Source of the DNA: Phenylobacterium sp.
GTDB taxonomy: Bacteria; Pseudomonadota; Alphaproteobacteria; Caulobacterales; Caulobacteraceae
Length of the DNA: 64,000 nt
NCBI RefSeq assembly: GCF_025351295.1
Contig: NZ_JANXWD010000036.1
Span: forward strand, 1 to 64,000
Reading direction: 5' to 3'
Part shown: positions 18,566 to 27,998 of the stretch, piece after piece
Layout: each line of letters opens with the position of its first letter
Position numbering within the stretch: the stretch's first letter is position 1
Notes under the pieces: model-generated
Told to the model about the DNA's origin: nothing
The model's database searches: none
What the model saw: the letters and a program-made list of their open reading frames with translations, nothing else
Made by a program: the position numbers and the translations under genes

Positions 18566-19756
18566 CTAGAAGGCGCTCTCGCCGGTGATCGCGCGGCCCA
18601 GGATCAGGGCGTGGACGTCGTGGGCGCCCTCATAGGTGTTCACCGTCTCCAGGTTCTGCGCATGGCGCATCACGTGGTATTCGCCGGAGATGCCGTTGCC
18701 GCCGTGCATGTCGCGCGCGACCCGGGCGATATCCAGCGCCTTGCCGCAGTTGTTGCGCTTCAGCATCGAGATCGCCTCCGGGACCCAGGCGCCCTCGTCG
18801 ATCAGCCGGCCCAGCGCCAGGGCGCCTTCGAAACCCAGGGCGATCTCGGTGGACATGTCGGCCAGCTTCTTCTGCACAAGCTGGCGCGAGGCCAGGGTGC
18901 GGCCGAACAGGCTGCGGCTCGACACATAGTCACGGCTGGCGTGCAGGCAGAACTCGGCCGCCCCCATGGCCCCCCAGGCGATCCCGTAGCGCGCCTTGTT
19001 GAGGCACGAGAACGGCCCGCGCAGGCCCTCGACATTGGGCAGGATGGCCTCGTCGGAGACCTGCACGTCGGTCAGCGAGATCTCGCCGGTCACCGAGGCA
19101 CGCAGGCTGAGCTTGCCCATGATCTTCGGCGTCTCGAAGCCCTGGGTCCCGCGGTCGACCAGGAAGCCGCGGATCTTGCCGTCCAGCTTGGCCCACACCA
19201 GGGCCACGTCGCAGACCGGCGAGTTGGTGATCCACATCTTGGCTCCGTTCAGCACGAAGCCGCCGGGGACCTTCTTCGCCACCGTCCGCATCGAGGCCGG
19301 GTCCGACCCGCCGTCCGGCTCGGTCAGGCCGAAGCAGCCGATGATCCGGCCCGCCGCCATGCCGGGCAGGTACCTGCGCCGCTGCTCCTCCGAGCCGAAC
19401 GCGTAGATCGGGTACATCACCAGCGAGGACTGCACGCTCATCGCCGAGCGGTAGCCGCTGTCGATCGCCTCGATCTCGCGGGCGATCAGGCCGTAGGCCA
19501 CGTGGTTCACCCCGGCGCAGCCGTACTCCTCCGGCAGCGTGGGGCCCAGGAACCCCAGCTCGCCCATCTCGGTCATGATCTCGCGGTCGAACCGCTCCTC
19601 GGCATAGGCCGAGACCACGCGGGGCAGCAGCGAACCCCGGGCGTAGTCGCGCGCGGCGTCCCACACCATCCGCTCCTCCTCCGACAGCCGCGAGGAGAGG
19701 TCCAGCGGGTCGTCCCAGCGATAGGTCTTCTGGGGCGCGCCTGAGTCGGCCGGCAT
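18566..19756 (-). CDS. gcdH: Glutaryl-CoA dehydrogenase (acyl-CoA dehydrogenase family)
   Basis: 396-residue FAD enzyme that oxidises and decarboxylates glutaryl-CoA to crotonyl-CoA in lysine and aromatic breakdown. The GCDH subgroup is shown by [20 protein letters not shown], the catalytic-glutamate block [12 protein letters not shown] and GRAITG at the end. General family blocks are [12 protein letters not shown] and KMWITNSP. The start was placed at 19756, before [19 protein letters not shown]. An enoyl-CoA hydratase gene ends 41 bases upstream on the same strand and would take the crotonyl-CoA product, which supports the assignment. Confidence 0.9.
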   Translation of the reverse strand: MPADSGAPQKTYRWDDPLDLSSRLSEEERMVWDAARDYARGSLLPRVVSAYAEERFDREIMTEMGELGFLGPTLPEEYGCAGVNHVAYGLIAREIEAIDSGYRSAMSVQSSLVMYPIYAFGSEEQRRRYLPGMAAGRIIGCFGLTEPDGGSDPASMRTVAKKVPGGFVLNGAKMWITNSPVCDVALVWAKLDGKIRGFLVDRGTQGFETPKIMGKLSLRASVTGEISLTDVQVSDEAILPNVEGLRGPFSCLNKARYGIAWGAMGAAEFCLHASRDYVSSRSLFGRTLASRQLVQKKLADMSTEIALGFEGALALGRLIDEGAWVPEAISMLKRNNCGKALDIARVARDMHGGNGISGEYHVMRHAQNLETVNTYEGAHDVHALILGRAITGESAF

Positions 19757-19797
19757 GGGAGGCTCCTTCAAATCGTCGGGCGCGGGATACCGGGTTT

Positions 19798-20607
19798 TCA
19801 GGTCCCCGTGTAGACGCCTTTGCGCTTCTCGCGGAACGCGGCGATGGATTCCTGGGAGTCGTGGGTGGCCTTGCGCGAGAAGCTGAGGCCCATCGTTTCG
19901 TAGCTCAGCGCCTCGGCCAGGCCGACCTCCTGGTTGTGCTGCAGCACCCGCTTGGACATCCGCAACGCCAGGGGCGGCCACTGGGCCATCTCCTCGCCGT
20001 AGGCCACCGCGGCGTCCAGCAGGTCATCGGCGCCGACCAGGCGGTTCAACAGGCCCAGCCGCAGCGCCTCGTCCGCGCCGATGGTACGGCTGGTGAAGAT
20101 CATGTCGGCCGCCGCCGCATAGCCGACGATCCGCGGCAGGAAGAAGCTCAGCCCCGAATCCGGCGATAGGTTCCGCTCGATGAACACGCTCTTGAACCGG
20201 GCGTGCTCCGAGCCGATGCGGACGTCGCAGGCCACCGCGGTCGACAGGCCCGCGCCGGCCGCCACCCCGTTGATCGCCCCGATCACCGGCTTGTCGAAAC
20301 TGGCCCACATCGTCGCCCAGCGGCCGACCCAGCCCATCTCGTCCAGCCGCTCCTCGGCGTTGGCGGGCTCCGGCGCGCGCGCCTGGCCGATGGCTGCGGT
20401 GGTCAGGTCCGCCCCGGCGCAGAAGCCGCGCCCGGCCCCGGTGACCACCACCGCGCGCACCGCATCGTCCGCCCGCGCCGCCGCCAGCGCCGCCGGCACG
20501 TCGCGCATCATCGCCCGGCTGATGGCGTTCAGCCGGTCCTGGCTGTTGAGGGTCAGCACGCCGACCTGCCCGCGCCGCTGGAAGGTGATGGCCTCGTACT
20601 CGCCCAT
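19798..20607 (-). CDS. Enoyl-CoA hydratase/isomerase family protein
   Basis: A 269-residue crotonase-fold enzyme that adds water to 2-enoyl-CoA. Oxyanion-hole blocks are [10 protein letters not shown] and [16 protein letters not shown]; further family signs are [15 protein letters not shown] and the C-terminal FREKR. The usual two catalytic glutamates are not both evident: one aligned position is Asp or Ser (SPDSG), so an isomerase-like role is possible. The start has a GGAGG site. It precedes gcdH in the same direction, consistent with a short acyl-CoA degradation pair. The intergenic stretch upstream (20608-20736) shows only C/G-tract sequence and nothing else I can name. Confidence 0.88.
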   Translation of the reverse strand: MGEYEAITFQRRGQVGVLTLNSQDRLNAISRAMMRDVPAALAAARADDAVRAVVVTGAGRGFCAGADLTTAAIGQARAPEPANAEERLDEMGWVGRWATMWASFDKPVIGAINGVAAGAGLSTAVACDVRIGSEHARFKSVFIERNLSPDSGLSFFLPRIVGYAAAADMIFTSRTIGADEALRLGLLNRLVGADDLLDAAVAYGEEMAQWPPLALRMSKRVLQHNQEVGLAEALSYETMGLSFSRKATHDSQESIAAFREKRKGVYTGT

Positions 20608-20736
20608 GACGGTCCTCCAAACCTGTTTTCCCCACCCTCGCGCCGCTGACGCCCGAGGGGAAGCGCGGAGGACCCCGCGCGGCCTTCTCCCGCAAGGGGA
20701 ACAGGAGGGTTCGAACAAACCACTTGCGTCTGCTAT

Positions 20737-20760
20737 GGTGTTATAGTTATGTAAAACACC
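20737..20760. promoter_or_regulatory. Candidate GntR/YtrA operator (GGTGTT-N12-AACACC)
   Basis: A perfect 6-bp inverted repeat, GGTGTT and AACACC, separated by 12 A/T-rich bases. It lies about 120 bases before the GntR-type regulator and overlaps a possible promoter (TTGCGT at 20724 with an A/T-rich -10 about 18 bases later). YtrA-type regulators usually repress their own ABC operon, and a palindrome over the -10 fits that. The link is inferred. Confidence 0.45.
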
Positions 20761-20878
20761 AGATCGGTACGGGACAGACCTTGGGGCCGCCAATGCAGCG
20801 CGACGAGAGCCAGGCGGCGCCAAGGTCCAAAGGAACGATCGTTTGCGACTCGCTCGCGTGGGCTATCCGGACGTGTTC

Positions 20879-21250
20879 ATGGATCCGCAGTGGAACGACA
20901 GCCAGCCGATCTATCGCCAGCTGCGCGACCGCGTGGTGGCCATGATCCTGGACGGCGACCTGAACGAGGGCGATCCCCTGCCGTCGGTGCGCAACGTCGC
21001 CGCCGAGTACCGGATCAATCCCCTGACCGTGCTCAAGGCCTACCAGCAGCTGGACGACGAGCAGCTGGTGGAGAAGCGGCGCGGCCAGGGTTCGGTGATC
21101 GCCGTGGGCGCCCGGAGCCTGCTGCTGCGCGACGAGCGGCAACGGTTCCTGGCCGAGCAGTGGCCCGACATCCACGCCACCATCCAGCGGCTGGGCCTGA
21201 CGCCGGACGACCTGATGCGGCCGTCCGCCGCCGACCGTGGGGAGGGCTGA
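20879..21250 (+). CDS. GntR-family regulator, YtrA subfamily
   Basis: 123 residues, short because the YtrA subfamily has a winged-helix domain and only a small dimerisation tail. The winged-helix DNA-binding domain carries PLPSVRNVAAEYRINPLTV and the wing KRRGQGSVIAVG. The ATG at 20879 is preferred; an upstream frame from 20843 has no added domain. The next gene, an ABC ATPase, begins 4 bases after the stop, and the permease follows with overlap, giving the usual YtrA-ABC repressor-transporter operon. It probably represses the operon from the palindrome at 20737. Confidence 0.9.
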   Translation: MDPQWNDSQPIYRQLRDRVVAMILDGDLNEGDPLPSVRNVAAEYRINPLTVLKAYQQLDDEQLVEKRRGQGSVIAVGARSLLLRDERQRFLAEQWPDIHATIQRLGLTPDDLMRPSAADRGEG

Positions 21251-21254
21251 GGCC

Positions 21255-22130
21255 ATGGCCTGCATCGAAGCCCGCGGCCTGCGCAAGGCCTATGGCAAGA
21301 CCCTCGCCCTGGACGGCGTCGACCTCACTGTCGAGGCGGGGCGGATCGTCGGCCTGATCGGTCCCAACGGCGCGGGCAAGAGCACGGCGCTCAGCGCCAT
21401 GCTGGGGCTGACCGAATTCGAGGGCGAGCTGAAGGTGCTGGGGCGTAATCCCTGGACCGAGCGCGACCGGCTGCTGCGCGACGTCTGCTTCATCGCCGAC
21501 GTGGCCGTGCTGCCGGGCTGGATCCGGGTCTGGCAGGCCGTGGACTATGTGGCCGGGGTGCACCCGCGTTTCGACCGGGCCAAGGCCGACGGCTTCCTGG
21601 CCAGGACCGCCATCAAGCGGACCAGCAAGGTTCGCGAGCTCTCCAAGGGGATGGTCGCCCAGCTGCACCTGGCCCTGGTGATGGCCATCGACGCGAAGCT
21701 GCTGGTGCTGGACGAGCCGACGCTGGGGCTGGACCTGCTGTACCGCAAGCAGTTCTACGACACCTTGCTCAACGACTATTTCGACAGCCAGCGCACCATC
21801 GTGGTCTCGACTCACCAGGTGGACGAGATCCAGCACATCCTCACCGACGTGGTGTTCCTGAACCACGGCCGGGTGGTGCTCAGCGCCAGCATGGAGGACC
21901 TGGAGGCCCGCTATCTGGAGCTGGTCGTGGGTCCGCAGCAGGTCGAGGCCGCCCGGGCGCTGCGGCCGATCTACGAGCGCCGGGCGCTGGCGCGCACCCT
22001 GATGCTGTTCGACGGCGTGGCGCGCGACCGGCTCGCGGCCCTGGGCGAGGTGCGCACCCCCGGGGTCGCCGACCTGTTCGTGGCCCTGATGGGCCCGCCC
22101 AACGCTGGCGCCGAAGGAGCCGCGGCATGA
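21255..22130 (+). CDS. ABC transporter ATP-binding protein
   Basis: 291 residues. Walker A is GPNGAGKST, the signature region is ELSKGMVAQL (an atypical form of LSGGQ, as in YtrB-like and CcmA-like proteins), Walker B is LLVLDEPTLGLDLL and the switch histidine is in VVSTHQVDE. The C-terminal 70 residues are an extra domain of the kind found in exporters of this group. It powers the downstream permease (overlap ATGA). The partnership with a YtrA regulator suggests a role in cell-envelope stress or drug export, but the substrate is unknown. Confidence 0.9.
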   Translation: MACIEARGLRKAYGKTLALDGVDLTVEAGRIVGLIGPNGAGKSTALSAMLGLTEFEGELKVLGRNPWTERDRLLRDVCFIADVAVLPGWIRVWQAVDYVAGVHPRFDRAKADGFLARTAIKRTSKVRELSKGMVAQLHLALVMAIDAKLLVLDEPTLGLDLLYRKQFYDTLLNDYFDSQRTIVVSTHQVDEIQHILTDVVFLNHGRVVLSASMEDLEARYLELVVGPQQVEAARALRPIYERRALARTLMLFDGVARDRLAALGEVRTPGVADLFVALMGPPNAGAEGAAA

Positions 22131-23032
22131 CCACGCCCTCCAACGCCCTGCCGGAACCCACCGCCTTTGGATGGCGCAGACTGCTCTACTGGTCGGTCCG
22201 CCGCGAGCTGTGGGAGAACCGCGCGGTCTACCTGGCCCCGATGGCCATCGCCGCCTTCGCGCTGTTCGGTATCGCGCTCAGCACCATCGCCCTGCCGCAC
22301 GCCCTGCGCGCCATCGCGGCGGGCGACGCCAAGCGGGCGGCGGTGCTGATGGGGCCGTACGCCTTCGTGGCCTTCGCGGTGATGGCGACCGCGTTCTTCG
22401 TGGCGGTGTTCTACAGCCTGGCCGCGCTGCACGCCGAGCGGCGCGACCGCAGCATCCTGTTCTGGAAGTCGCTGCCGGTCTCCGACCTTACGACCGTGCT
22501 GTCCAAGGCGGCCATCCCGATCCTGGTCATTCCGGCGATCACCGTCGCGGTGACCTTCGCCGCCCAGGTGGCGATCCTGGTCCTGACGACCCTGGTCACC
22601 CTGCTGAACGGGCTGGACCCGAACCTGCTGTGGAGCCACCTGCACCTGGGCCTGATGTGGGTGGCGCTGCCCTACGGCCTGCTGGTGGACGCGCTGTGGA
22701 CGGCGCCCATCTACGCCTGGTTCATCCTGGTCTCGGCCTGGGCCAAGCGCATGCCGATCCTCTGGGCCATGGTTCCGTTCGTCGTGCCGGCGATGGTCGA
22801 ACGCGGCGCCTTCGGGACCGCACACATCGGGAGCTTCCTGGGTCGGCGCTTGTTCGGCGGCTTCAACCAGGCGTTCAGCCTCGACGGCATGGGCAAGGCC
22901 CCCATCGGCAAGCTCGGCGACCTCGATCCGCTCCGAGCGTTCGCCATGCCCGACATCTGGCTCGGGCTGGCGGTCGCCGCGGCCTTTCTGGCCATGGCCG
23001 CCTGGCTCCGACGACGACGCGAGCCGATCTGA
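22127..23032 (+). CDS. ABC transporter permease (ABC-2 type)
   Basis: 301 residues with about six hydrophobic segments (APMAIAAFALFGIAL, YAFVAFAVMATAFFVAVFY, LVIPAITVAVTFAA and others) and the cytoplasmic block RRDRSILFWKSLPVSD, which is common in ABC-2 permeases paired with YtrB-like ATPases. Its start overlaps the ATPase stop by four bases, so the two are translated together. The C-terminal RRRREPI follows the last segment. No accessory substrate-binding protein is encoded nearby. Confidence 0.87.
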   Translation: MTTPSNALPEPTAFGWRRLLYWSVRRELWENRAVYLAPMAIAAFALFGIALSTIALPHALRAIAAGDAKRAAVLMGPYAFVAFAVMATAFFVAVFYSLAALHAERRDRSILFWKSLPVSDLTTVLSKAAIPILVIPAITVAVTFAAQVAILVLTTLVTLLNGLDPNLLWSHLHLGLMWVALPYGLLVDALWTAPIYAWFILVSAWAKRMPILWAMVPFVVPAMVERGAFGTAHIGSFLGRRLFGGFNQAFSLDGMGKAPIGKLGDLDPLRAFAMPDIWLGLAVAAAFLAMAAWLRRRREPI

Positions 23033-23153
23033 CCCTGCCAGCCTGAACCCCTGAATCCCGGCGCCGCCGTCAACGGAGATTTCTCCGGCTGACCCGTGCT
23101 GCCGTCACCCTGGCTCCTGCCTGCCCGCCCAACCTCTCGAGGGAGACCGCGCC

Positions 23154-24518
23154 ATGAACCTCCATGCCAGTCCCGATGCGCCGATTGCGCTCCGCCTCGC
23201 CGGCGGCCCCAGGTCGGGCGAGTTCACCACCGTCTACGCCTGCGCGGTGCTCGCGGCGCTGGCGGCGGCCTGCGACCTTCGCATGATCCGCCGCGGCGGG
23301 CTGGCCGGCCCGCCCCGGATCGCGCGGCACGTCTGGCGGATGAGCGCGGCGCTGTTCGTGGCCACCGGCTCGTTCTTCCTCGGGCAGCAGAAATTCCTGC
23401 CGGAGGCGATCTGCGACGGCGTCGTCCCGATGCTGCCGGTGCTGGCGGTGCTGGCCCTGCTGGCCTTCTGGATGGTCCGGGTGCGGTTCGCCCGGGCGTT
23501 CCGGCCGCAGACCGCCGCCGCGGCGCTGGGCGTCGTTCTCGCCACCGGCCTCGCGTTGGGCGGAGGCTCGGCCGACGCCGGCCCCTACCGCGCCCCGCGC
23601 ACCGCCTTCGGCGCGCCGGACCTGCAGGGCCTCTGGACCAATTCGTCGCTGACCTTTCTGCAGCGCCCGCCGATCTTCAAGGCGCTGATCGCCACCGACG
23701 CCGAGGCCGCGATGATGGAGTCCATGTTCAACCGGATGGTCGGCGACCTGGTCAGCACCAAGCCGATCGACCCGAACAACCCGGCGCCCCCGGTGGTCAA
23801 GGCGGCGCCGCAGGCCGACTTCCTGGAGATGGACCTACACCTGGCGCGGATCGACGGCCAGCGGCGCTCGTCGTGGATCGTCGACCCTGCGAACGGCCAG
23901 ATCCCCTTCACCGAGGCAGGCCGCAAGGCGGTGAAGGACGCCGATGAGGAGTCCTTCGACGGGCCCGAGGGTCGGCCGGTCAGCGAGCGCTGCCTGACCG
24001 CCATCGGCTCGCCGGAGGGCCCGCCGATGATGAACACCGGCTTCAACGCCAACTACCAGATCGTCCAGACCCGGGACCACGTGGCGATCTCCATCGAGAT
24101 GAACCACGACGTTCGGATCGTCAGGATGGGCGACCGCACCCACATCCCGGCCGGGGTCAGCGTCTGGATGGGCGACTCGGTCGGCTGGTGGGAGGGCGAC
24201 ACCCTGGTCGTGGAGACCACCAACTTCGACCCCCGCGGGTTCGTCGGCAGCCTGGGCGGCGGCTTCGCCTGGTCGGCCAAGGGCAAGCTGACCGAACGCT
24301 TCACGCGGATCGCCAAGGACCGGATCCTGTACGCGTTCCAGGCCGAGGACCCGGTCAACTTCAAGCAGCCGTGGCGCGGCGAGATGCCGATGCGGACGGC
24401 GACCGGTCCTATCTACGAATACGCCTGCCACGAAGGCAACTACAGCCTGCCCAACGCCCTGAGCGGGGCGCGGGTGACCGAACGCGCGGCGGCCGCGACG
24501 CCGCCGGCGGGGCACTGA
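23154..24518 (+). CDS. Chimeric protein: membrane segment joined to a PDLxGxW-type secreted domain
   Basis: 454 residues, function unknown. Residues 1-115 hold three or four membrane segments and the block RHVWRMSAALFVATGSFFLG, which I recognise from the C-terminal end of uncharacterised integral membrane proteins. At about 120-140 a second signal-like stretch (AAAALGVVLATGLALGGG) begins, followed by a soluble domain with GAPDLQGLWT, NANYQIVQTRDHVAI, WWEGDTLVVETTNF and YEYACHEGNY, a common exported domain of unknown role. So two normally separate proteins seem joined. GAGGGAGA precedes the ATG. The stop is one base from the start of the NRPS-like gene. Confidence 0.75.
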   Translation: MNLHASPDAPIALRLAGGPRSGEFTTVYACAVLAALAAACDLRMIRRGGLAGPPRIARHVWRMSAALFVATGSFFLGQQKFLPEAICDGVVPMLPVLAVLALLAFWMVRVRFARAFRPQTAAAALGVVLATGLALGGGSADAGPYRAPRTAFGAPDLQGLWTNSSLTFLQRPPIFKALIATDAEAAMMESMFNRMVGDLVSTKPIDPNNPAPPVVKAAPQADFLEMDLHLARIDGQRRSSWIVDPANGQIPFTEAGRKAVKDADEESFDGPEGRPVSERCLTAIGSPEGPPMMNTGFNANYQIVQTRDHVAISIEMNHDVRIVRMGDRTHIPAGVSVWMGDSVGWWEGDTLVVETTNFDPRGFVGSLGGGFAWSAKGKLTERFTRIAKDRILYAFQAEDPVNFKQPWRGEMPMRTATGPIYEYACHEGNYSLPNALSGARVTERAAAATPPAGH

Positions 24519-24519
24519 T

Positions 24520-27168
24520 ATGGCGGCCCGGGCGCAACCGCTGGCCCCGGCGGCGGGGCTGGAGGGCCTGGACTGGCTCGCGGCCGACAGTCGCCCGCTG
24601 GACTGGCACGGCCCGACCGGCCGGGCCTTCGCCCGGTTCGCCGAGGACGATCTGGGCCGGCCGATCGTCGGCCAGTTCGAACGCGTGGCGCGGCGCCATC
24701 GCGACCGGGTCGCGGTCACAGACGGGGCGACCACGCTCTCCTACGGCGAGCTGTGGGACGGCCTCTCTGGGCTGGCGGAAACCCTGGCCGCGCGGACCGG
24801 GCCGGGCGAGCTGATCGGCATCGCGCTTCCGACCTCGCCGCTGTTTCCCCTGGCCATGCTGGCCTGCCTCGCGGCGGGGCGGCCGTTCGTGGCCCTGGAC
24901 GCCCACGCGCCTGCCGACTGGCTGGGCCAGGTGTTGGCCGACGCGCGGCCGGCCCTGATCCTCGGAGTGGAGGCCGGACTGCCGGGCGTGGCGGTTGGCG
25001 CCGCGCAGGTCCTGCGCCTGGCCGGCCTGCCTCAGGCGGCGGGGCCGGGCTGGCGGCCCGCCGCCTTGGGTCCGGACGAGCCCGCCTGCGTGTTGTTCAC
25101 CTCCGGCAGCACCGGGCGGCCCAAGGGGATCGTCAACAGCCAGCGCAACATGTTGCAACGGGTGGCCCAGTCCACCAACGCGGCGCACATCACTCCGCAG
25201 GACCGGTTCCTCACCCTGGCCTCGCCCTGCACGATCGTCGGCGTGCGCGACACCCTGACCGCCCTGCTGGCCGGCGCGACGCTGCGGCTGCTGGACCCCG
25301 GGCGGGTCGGGGCGCGGGAGATCCTGGACGTGGTCCGCGACGAGGCCATCACCGTCCTGTTCGCCTTCCCCGCCCTGCTGCGCGCGGTGGTGGGGTCCAG
25401 CGCCGAACGGGCGGCTGAAGCCTTGCGGCTGGTGCGGGTGGGCGGCGACACGACGCTATGGAGCGACATCGACCTGATGCGCGCCTGGCTGGCGCCGGAG
25501 GCCAGGGTCCAGCTGATCTACGCCGCTACCGAGGCGCCGATGATGCAGTGGTTCGTCGACGGCGCGGGCCCGCGCGACGACCCGCGCATCCCGATCGGCT
25601 ATCCGCTGCCCGGCAACCGCCTGGCGGTGATCGACGAGGACGGCCGCCCGACGCCGCCCGGCGAGGTGGGCGAACTGGTCGTCGCCAGCCCCTATGTGGC
25701 GCTCGGCCTCTGGGTCGACGGACGCTGCGCCGGCGAGGACGTCGAGCGCCACGGGTCAGGGGATCGCGTCTTCCGCACCGGCGACCTGGTGCGGCAGCGA
25801 CCCGACGGGTTGCTGGCACGGCTGGGGCGCAAGGACCGGCAGGTGAAGATCCGCGGCGCCCGCGTCGACCTCGACGGGGTGGAGGCCACCCTGCGCCAGC
25901 ACCCTCTGGTGCGCGACGTCGGGGTCCTCGCCCGCACGGGGGGCGGCGGCGGGCCGACCCTGGTCGCCTATGTGAGCGCCGGTGACGGGGCGAACGCCGG
26001 CCTGCTGGACGATCTGCGGCGTGTGATGGGCCGGGCGCCGGCGCCGATGCGGCCGGGACGGTTCTACCGGGTCCCCGAGATCCCGCGACTGCCCAGCTCC
26101 AAGCTGGATGCCCGCGCGCTGCTGGCGCTGGACGAGGCGACGGTCCGCGCCGAACGCGCCCGGGCCGCCCATGCTGAGCCGGACCCGGGCGATCACATCC
26201 AACGCGCGGTCGCCCAGGCCTGGCAGGCGGTATTGCAGGCCCCGGTGGGCGATCCGCAGGACGACTTCTTCGACGTCGGCGGCGATTCCCTAAGCGCCAT
26301 CGCCCTGATGATCGAACTGGAAGAGGCACTGGGCTTCGAGTTGCCGCTGACCCTGATCCATGAGGCGTCGCGCTTCGTGGACCTCTGCGAGGCGCTGAGA
26401 CAGCGCCGTCCCGACCGCTACGTTCCCTTGGTCGCCCTCAAGCCCGGCGAGGGCGCGCCGCCGGTGTTCATTGTCCATGGGCTGGGCGGCAGCGTCGCCG
26501 GCCTGTTCCAGATCGCCCGGCAGATGGCCTATCCCGGGCCGGTGATCGGCATCCAGGCGCGAGGGCTGGCCGGTCGCGAGCCACCGCAGACATCGGTGGA
26601 GGCGATGGCGGCGGACTATCTGGGCGCGGTCAGGGCGCGGCAGCCGCAGGGGCCCTACTACCTGTGCGGCTATTCCTTCGGCGGCCTGGTGGCGTTCGAG
26701 ATGGCGCGGCGGCTGCAACAGGCCGGGGACGAGGTGGGGCTGGTCGGCCTGTTCGACACCATGACCAGCCCGCTGCGCTGGCCCCCGCGGGTCTGGCTCG
26801 CCGTGGCGCGCGGGCGCGCGGTCCGGTTCATCGCCCGGTTGGGGGCAGGCCGGACAGCGGGCGGCCCGCCGCGGCCCTCCGTCCTGGGACAGATCCCGCC
26901 CGGCATGCTGAAGGTGGCGGCCAGCGCCCTGGTGGCATCGGCCCGGCACCGGCCCGGCTTCTACCCGGGCGAGCTGACGGTGTTCGTCCCGGAGGGCCGC
27001 GACCCCGAGCTGCCGTCGCCGCAGACCATCTGGCGCCGGCAGGCACAGACCCTGTCCATCGTTGGAACCGGCGGCGCGCACATGACCATGCTGGCCGCGC
27101 CCCATGCGCAGACCACCGCGGCGTCCCTGACCCGCTGCCTGCTGGCGGCGCAGTCTCAGCGGTCGTAG
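24520..27168 (+). CDS. Single-module NRPS-like enzyme, A-T-TE
   Basis: 882 residues. Adenylation domain about 45-540: A3 LFTSGSTGRPKG (192-203), A5 YAATEAP, A7 RTGDL, A8 GRKDRQVKIRG, A10 lysine in LPSSKLD (K528). Carrier domain 558-630: FFDVGGDSLSAI with the pantetheine serine S590. Thioesterase 645-875: FIVHGLGGS, GYSFGGL (S719), LFDT (D746) and GGAHMTML (H854). No condensation domain. The A4 region (SPCTIVGVRDTLTALLAG) lacks the FDxS aspartate that binds an alpha-amino group, so the substrate may be a keto or other acid. A-T-TE enzymes such as RalA make furanones or quinones from aryl pyruvates. No phosphopantetheinyl transferase is nearby. Confidence 0.88.
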   Translation: MAARAQPLAPAAGLEGLDWLAADSRPLDWHGPTGRAFARFAEDDLGRPIVGQFERVARRHRDRVAVTDGATTLSYGELWDGLSGLAETLAARTGPGELIGIALPTSPLFPLAMLACLAAGRPFVALDAHAPADWLGQVLADARPALILGVEAGLPGVAVGAAQVLRLAGLPQAAGPGWRPAALGPDEPACVLFTSGSTGRPKGIVNSQRNMLQRVAQSTNAAHITPQDRFLTLASPCTIVGVRDTLTALLAGATLRLLDPGRVGAREILDVVRDEAITVLFAFPALLRAVVGSSAERAAEALRLVRVGGDTTLWSDIDLMRAWLAPEARVQLIYAATEAPMMQWFVDGAGPRDDPRIPIGYPLPGNRLAVIDEDGRPTPPGEVGELVVASPYVALGLWVDGRCAGEDVERHGSGDRVFRTGDLVRQRPDGLLARLGRKDRQVKIRGARVDLDGVEATLRQHPLVRDVGVLARTGGGGGPTLVAYVSAGDGANAGLLDDLRRVMGRAPAPMRPGRFYRVPEIPRLPSSKLDARALLALDEATVRAERARAAHAEPDPGDHIQRAVAQAWQAVLQAPVGDPQDDFFDVGGDSLSAIALMIELEEALGFELPLTLIHEASRFVDLCEALRQRRPDRYVPLVALKPGEGAPPVFIVHGLGGSVAGLFQIARQMAYPGPVIGIQARGLAGREPPQTSVEAMAADYLGAVRARQPQGPYYLCGYSFGGLVAFEMARRLQQAGDEVGLVGLFDTMTSPLRWPPRVWLAVARGRAVRFIARLGAGRTAGGPPRPSVLGQIPPGMLKVAASALVASARHRPGFYPGELTVFVPEGRDPELPSPQTIWRRQAQTLSIVGTGGAHMTMLAAPHAQTTAASLTRCLLAAQSQRS

Positions 27169-27869
27169 TCGAGCTTCGGATACCAGTCCGCGCCGCGGCC
27201 CTCGGGCGTGGCGTCCAGCACCGCCCACATCGGCCCCAGGTCCGGTGCGCCACGCGAATCCTGGCCGGGGTCGGCGGTCAAGCCGGTCATCTCACCGGAC
27301 CAGAAGTGGCGGATGGTCCCGTCGCGGCGGGTGAAGACGTTGAAGGACGGGACCTCCGAGCCGTCCGGCAGCAAGCCGAAATAGTCGCGGGAATAGGCGT
27401 CGTCGAGGTCGGTCACGAGCCGCAGGTTTTTCCAGCCGCGCTCGCGTTTCCAGGCGCCCAGTTTCTCGATCGGCGAGCGCGCGACGACCACCAGGGACAT
27501 CCGCTGGTCCAGGTCGGCGGCATTGCCCTCCCAGGCGCCCAGCAGGTTGGTGCACATGGGGCACGGCCGCTCGCGCTGCGGGCCGAACATGTAGCTGTAG
27601 ATGGCCAGCGTCGGCTTGTCGCCGAACAGGCCCGCGAAGTCGGTTGGGCCGTCCTCGCCCTCGAAGCGGTAGTCGCCGGTGACCGGGCCGCCGGGCGGCA
27701 GGGCGCGGCGCTGCTCGGACACCCGCTCGATGTGGCGGCGCAGCTCGATCTCCTCGGCCAGCAGGGCGGTGCGGGCCGCGCGGTACGGCATGCTTTCGTG
27801 CGGCATCCGCACCGGATTGTCGCGGGCCAGCTGGTCGGCGGGGGTCAGGGTGTCGAGCTTGGCGTCCAT
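27156..27869 (-). CDS. DUF899 family thioredoxin-like protein
   Basis: 237 residues matching DUF899: PYRAARTALLAEEIELRRHI at the N-terminus, LAIYSYMFGPQRERPCPMC (with a CxxC pair), YSRDYFGLLPDGSEVPSFNV and HFWSGEM. The fold is thioredoxin-like; members are called dithiol-disulfide oxidoreductases by similarity but few have been tested. Its 3' end overlaps the convergent NRPS-like gene by 13 bases. It has no export signal. The upstream gap to the pseudo-receiver gene (27870-27998) shows no other feature. Confidence 0.87.
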   Translation of the reverse strand: MDAKLDTLTPADQLARDNPVRMPHESMPYRAARTALLAEEIELRRHIERVSEQRRALPPGGPVTGDYRFEGEDGPTDFAGLFGDKPTLAIYSYMFGPQRERPCPMCTNLLGAWEGNAADLDQRMSLVVVARSPIEKLGAWKRERGWKNLRLVTDLDDAYSRDYFGLLPDGSEVPSFNVFTRRDGTIRHFWSGEMTGLTADPGQDSRGAPDLGPMWAVLDATPEGRGADWYPKLDYDR

Positions 27870-27998
27870 GGGACAGTCCTCCGCATTTCAGGAAGGTAAC
27901 CGTTGCGGAGTGTGAAGGGTCCAGTCGGGGCCTGGCAAGCGCCCGGCGTCTCACCGACGGCGTAGGGTACGGTTTCCCCAGAGAGCGACGGATCGGCT

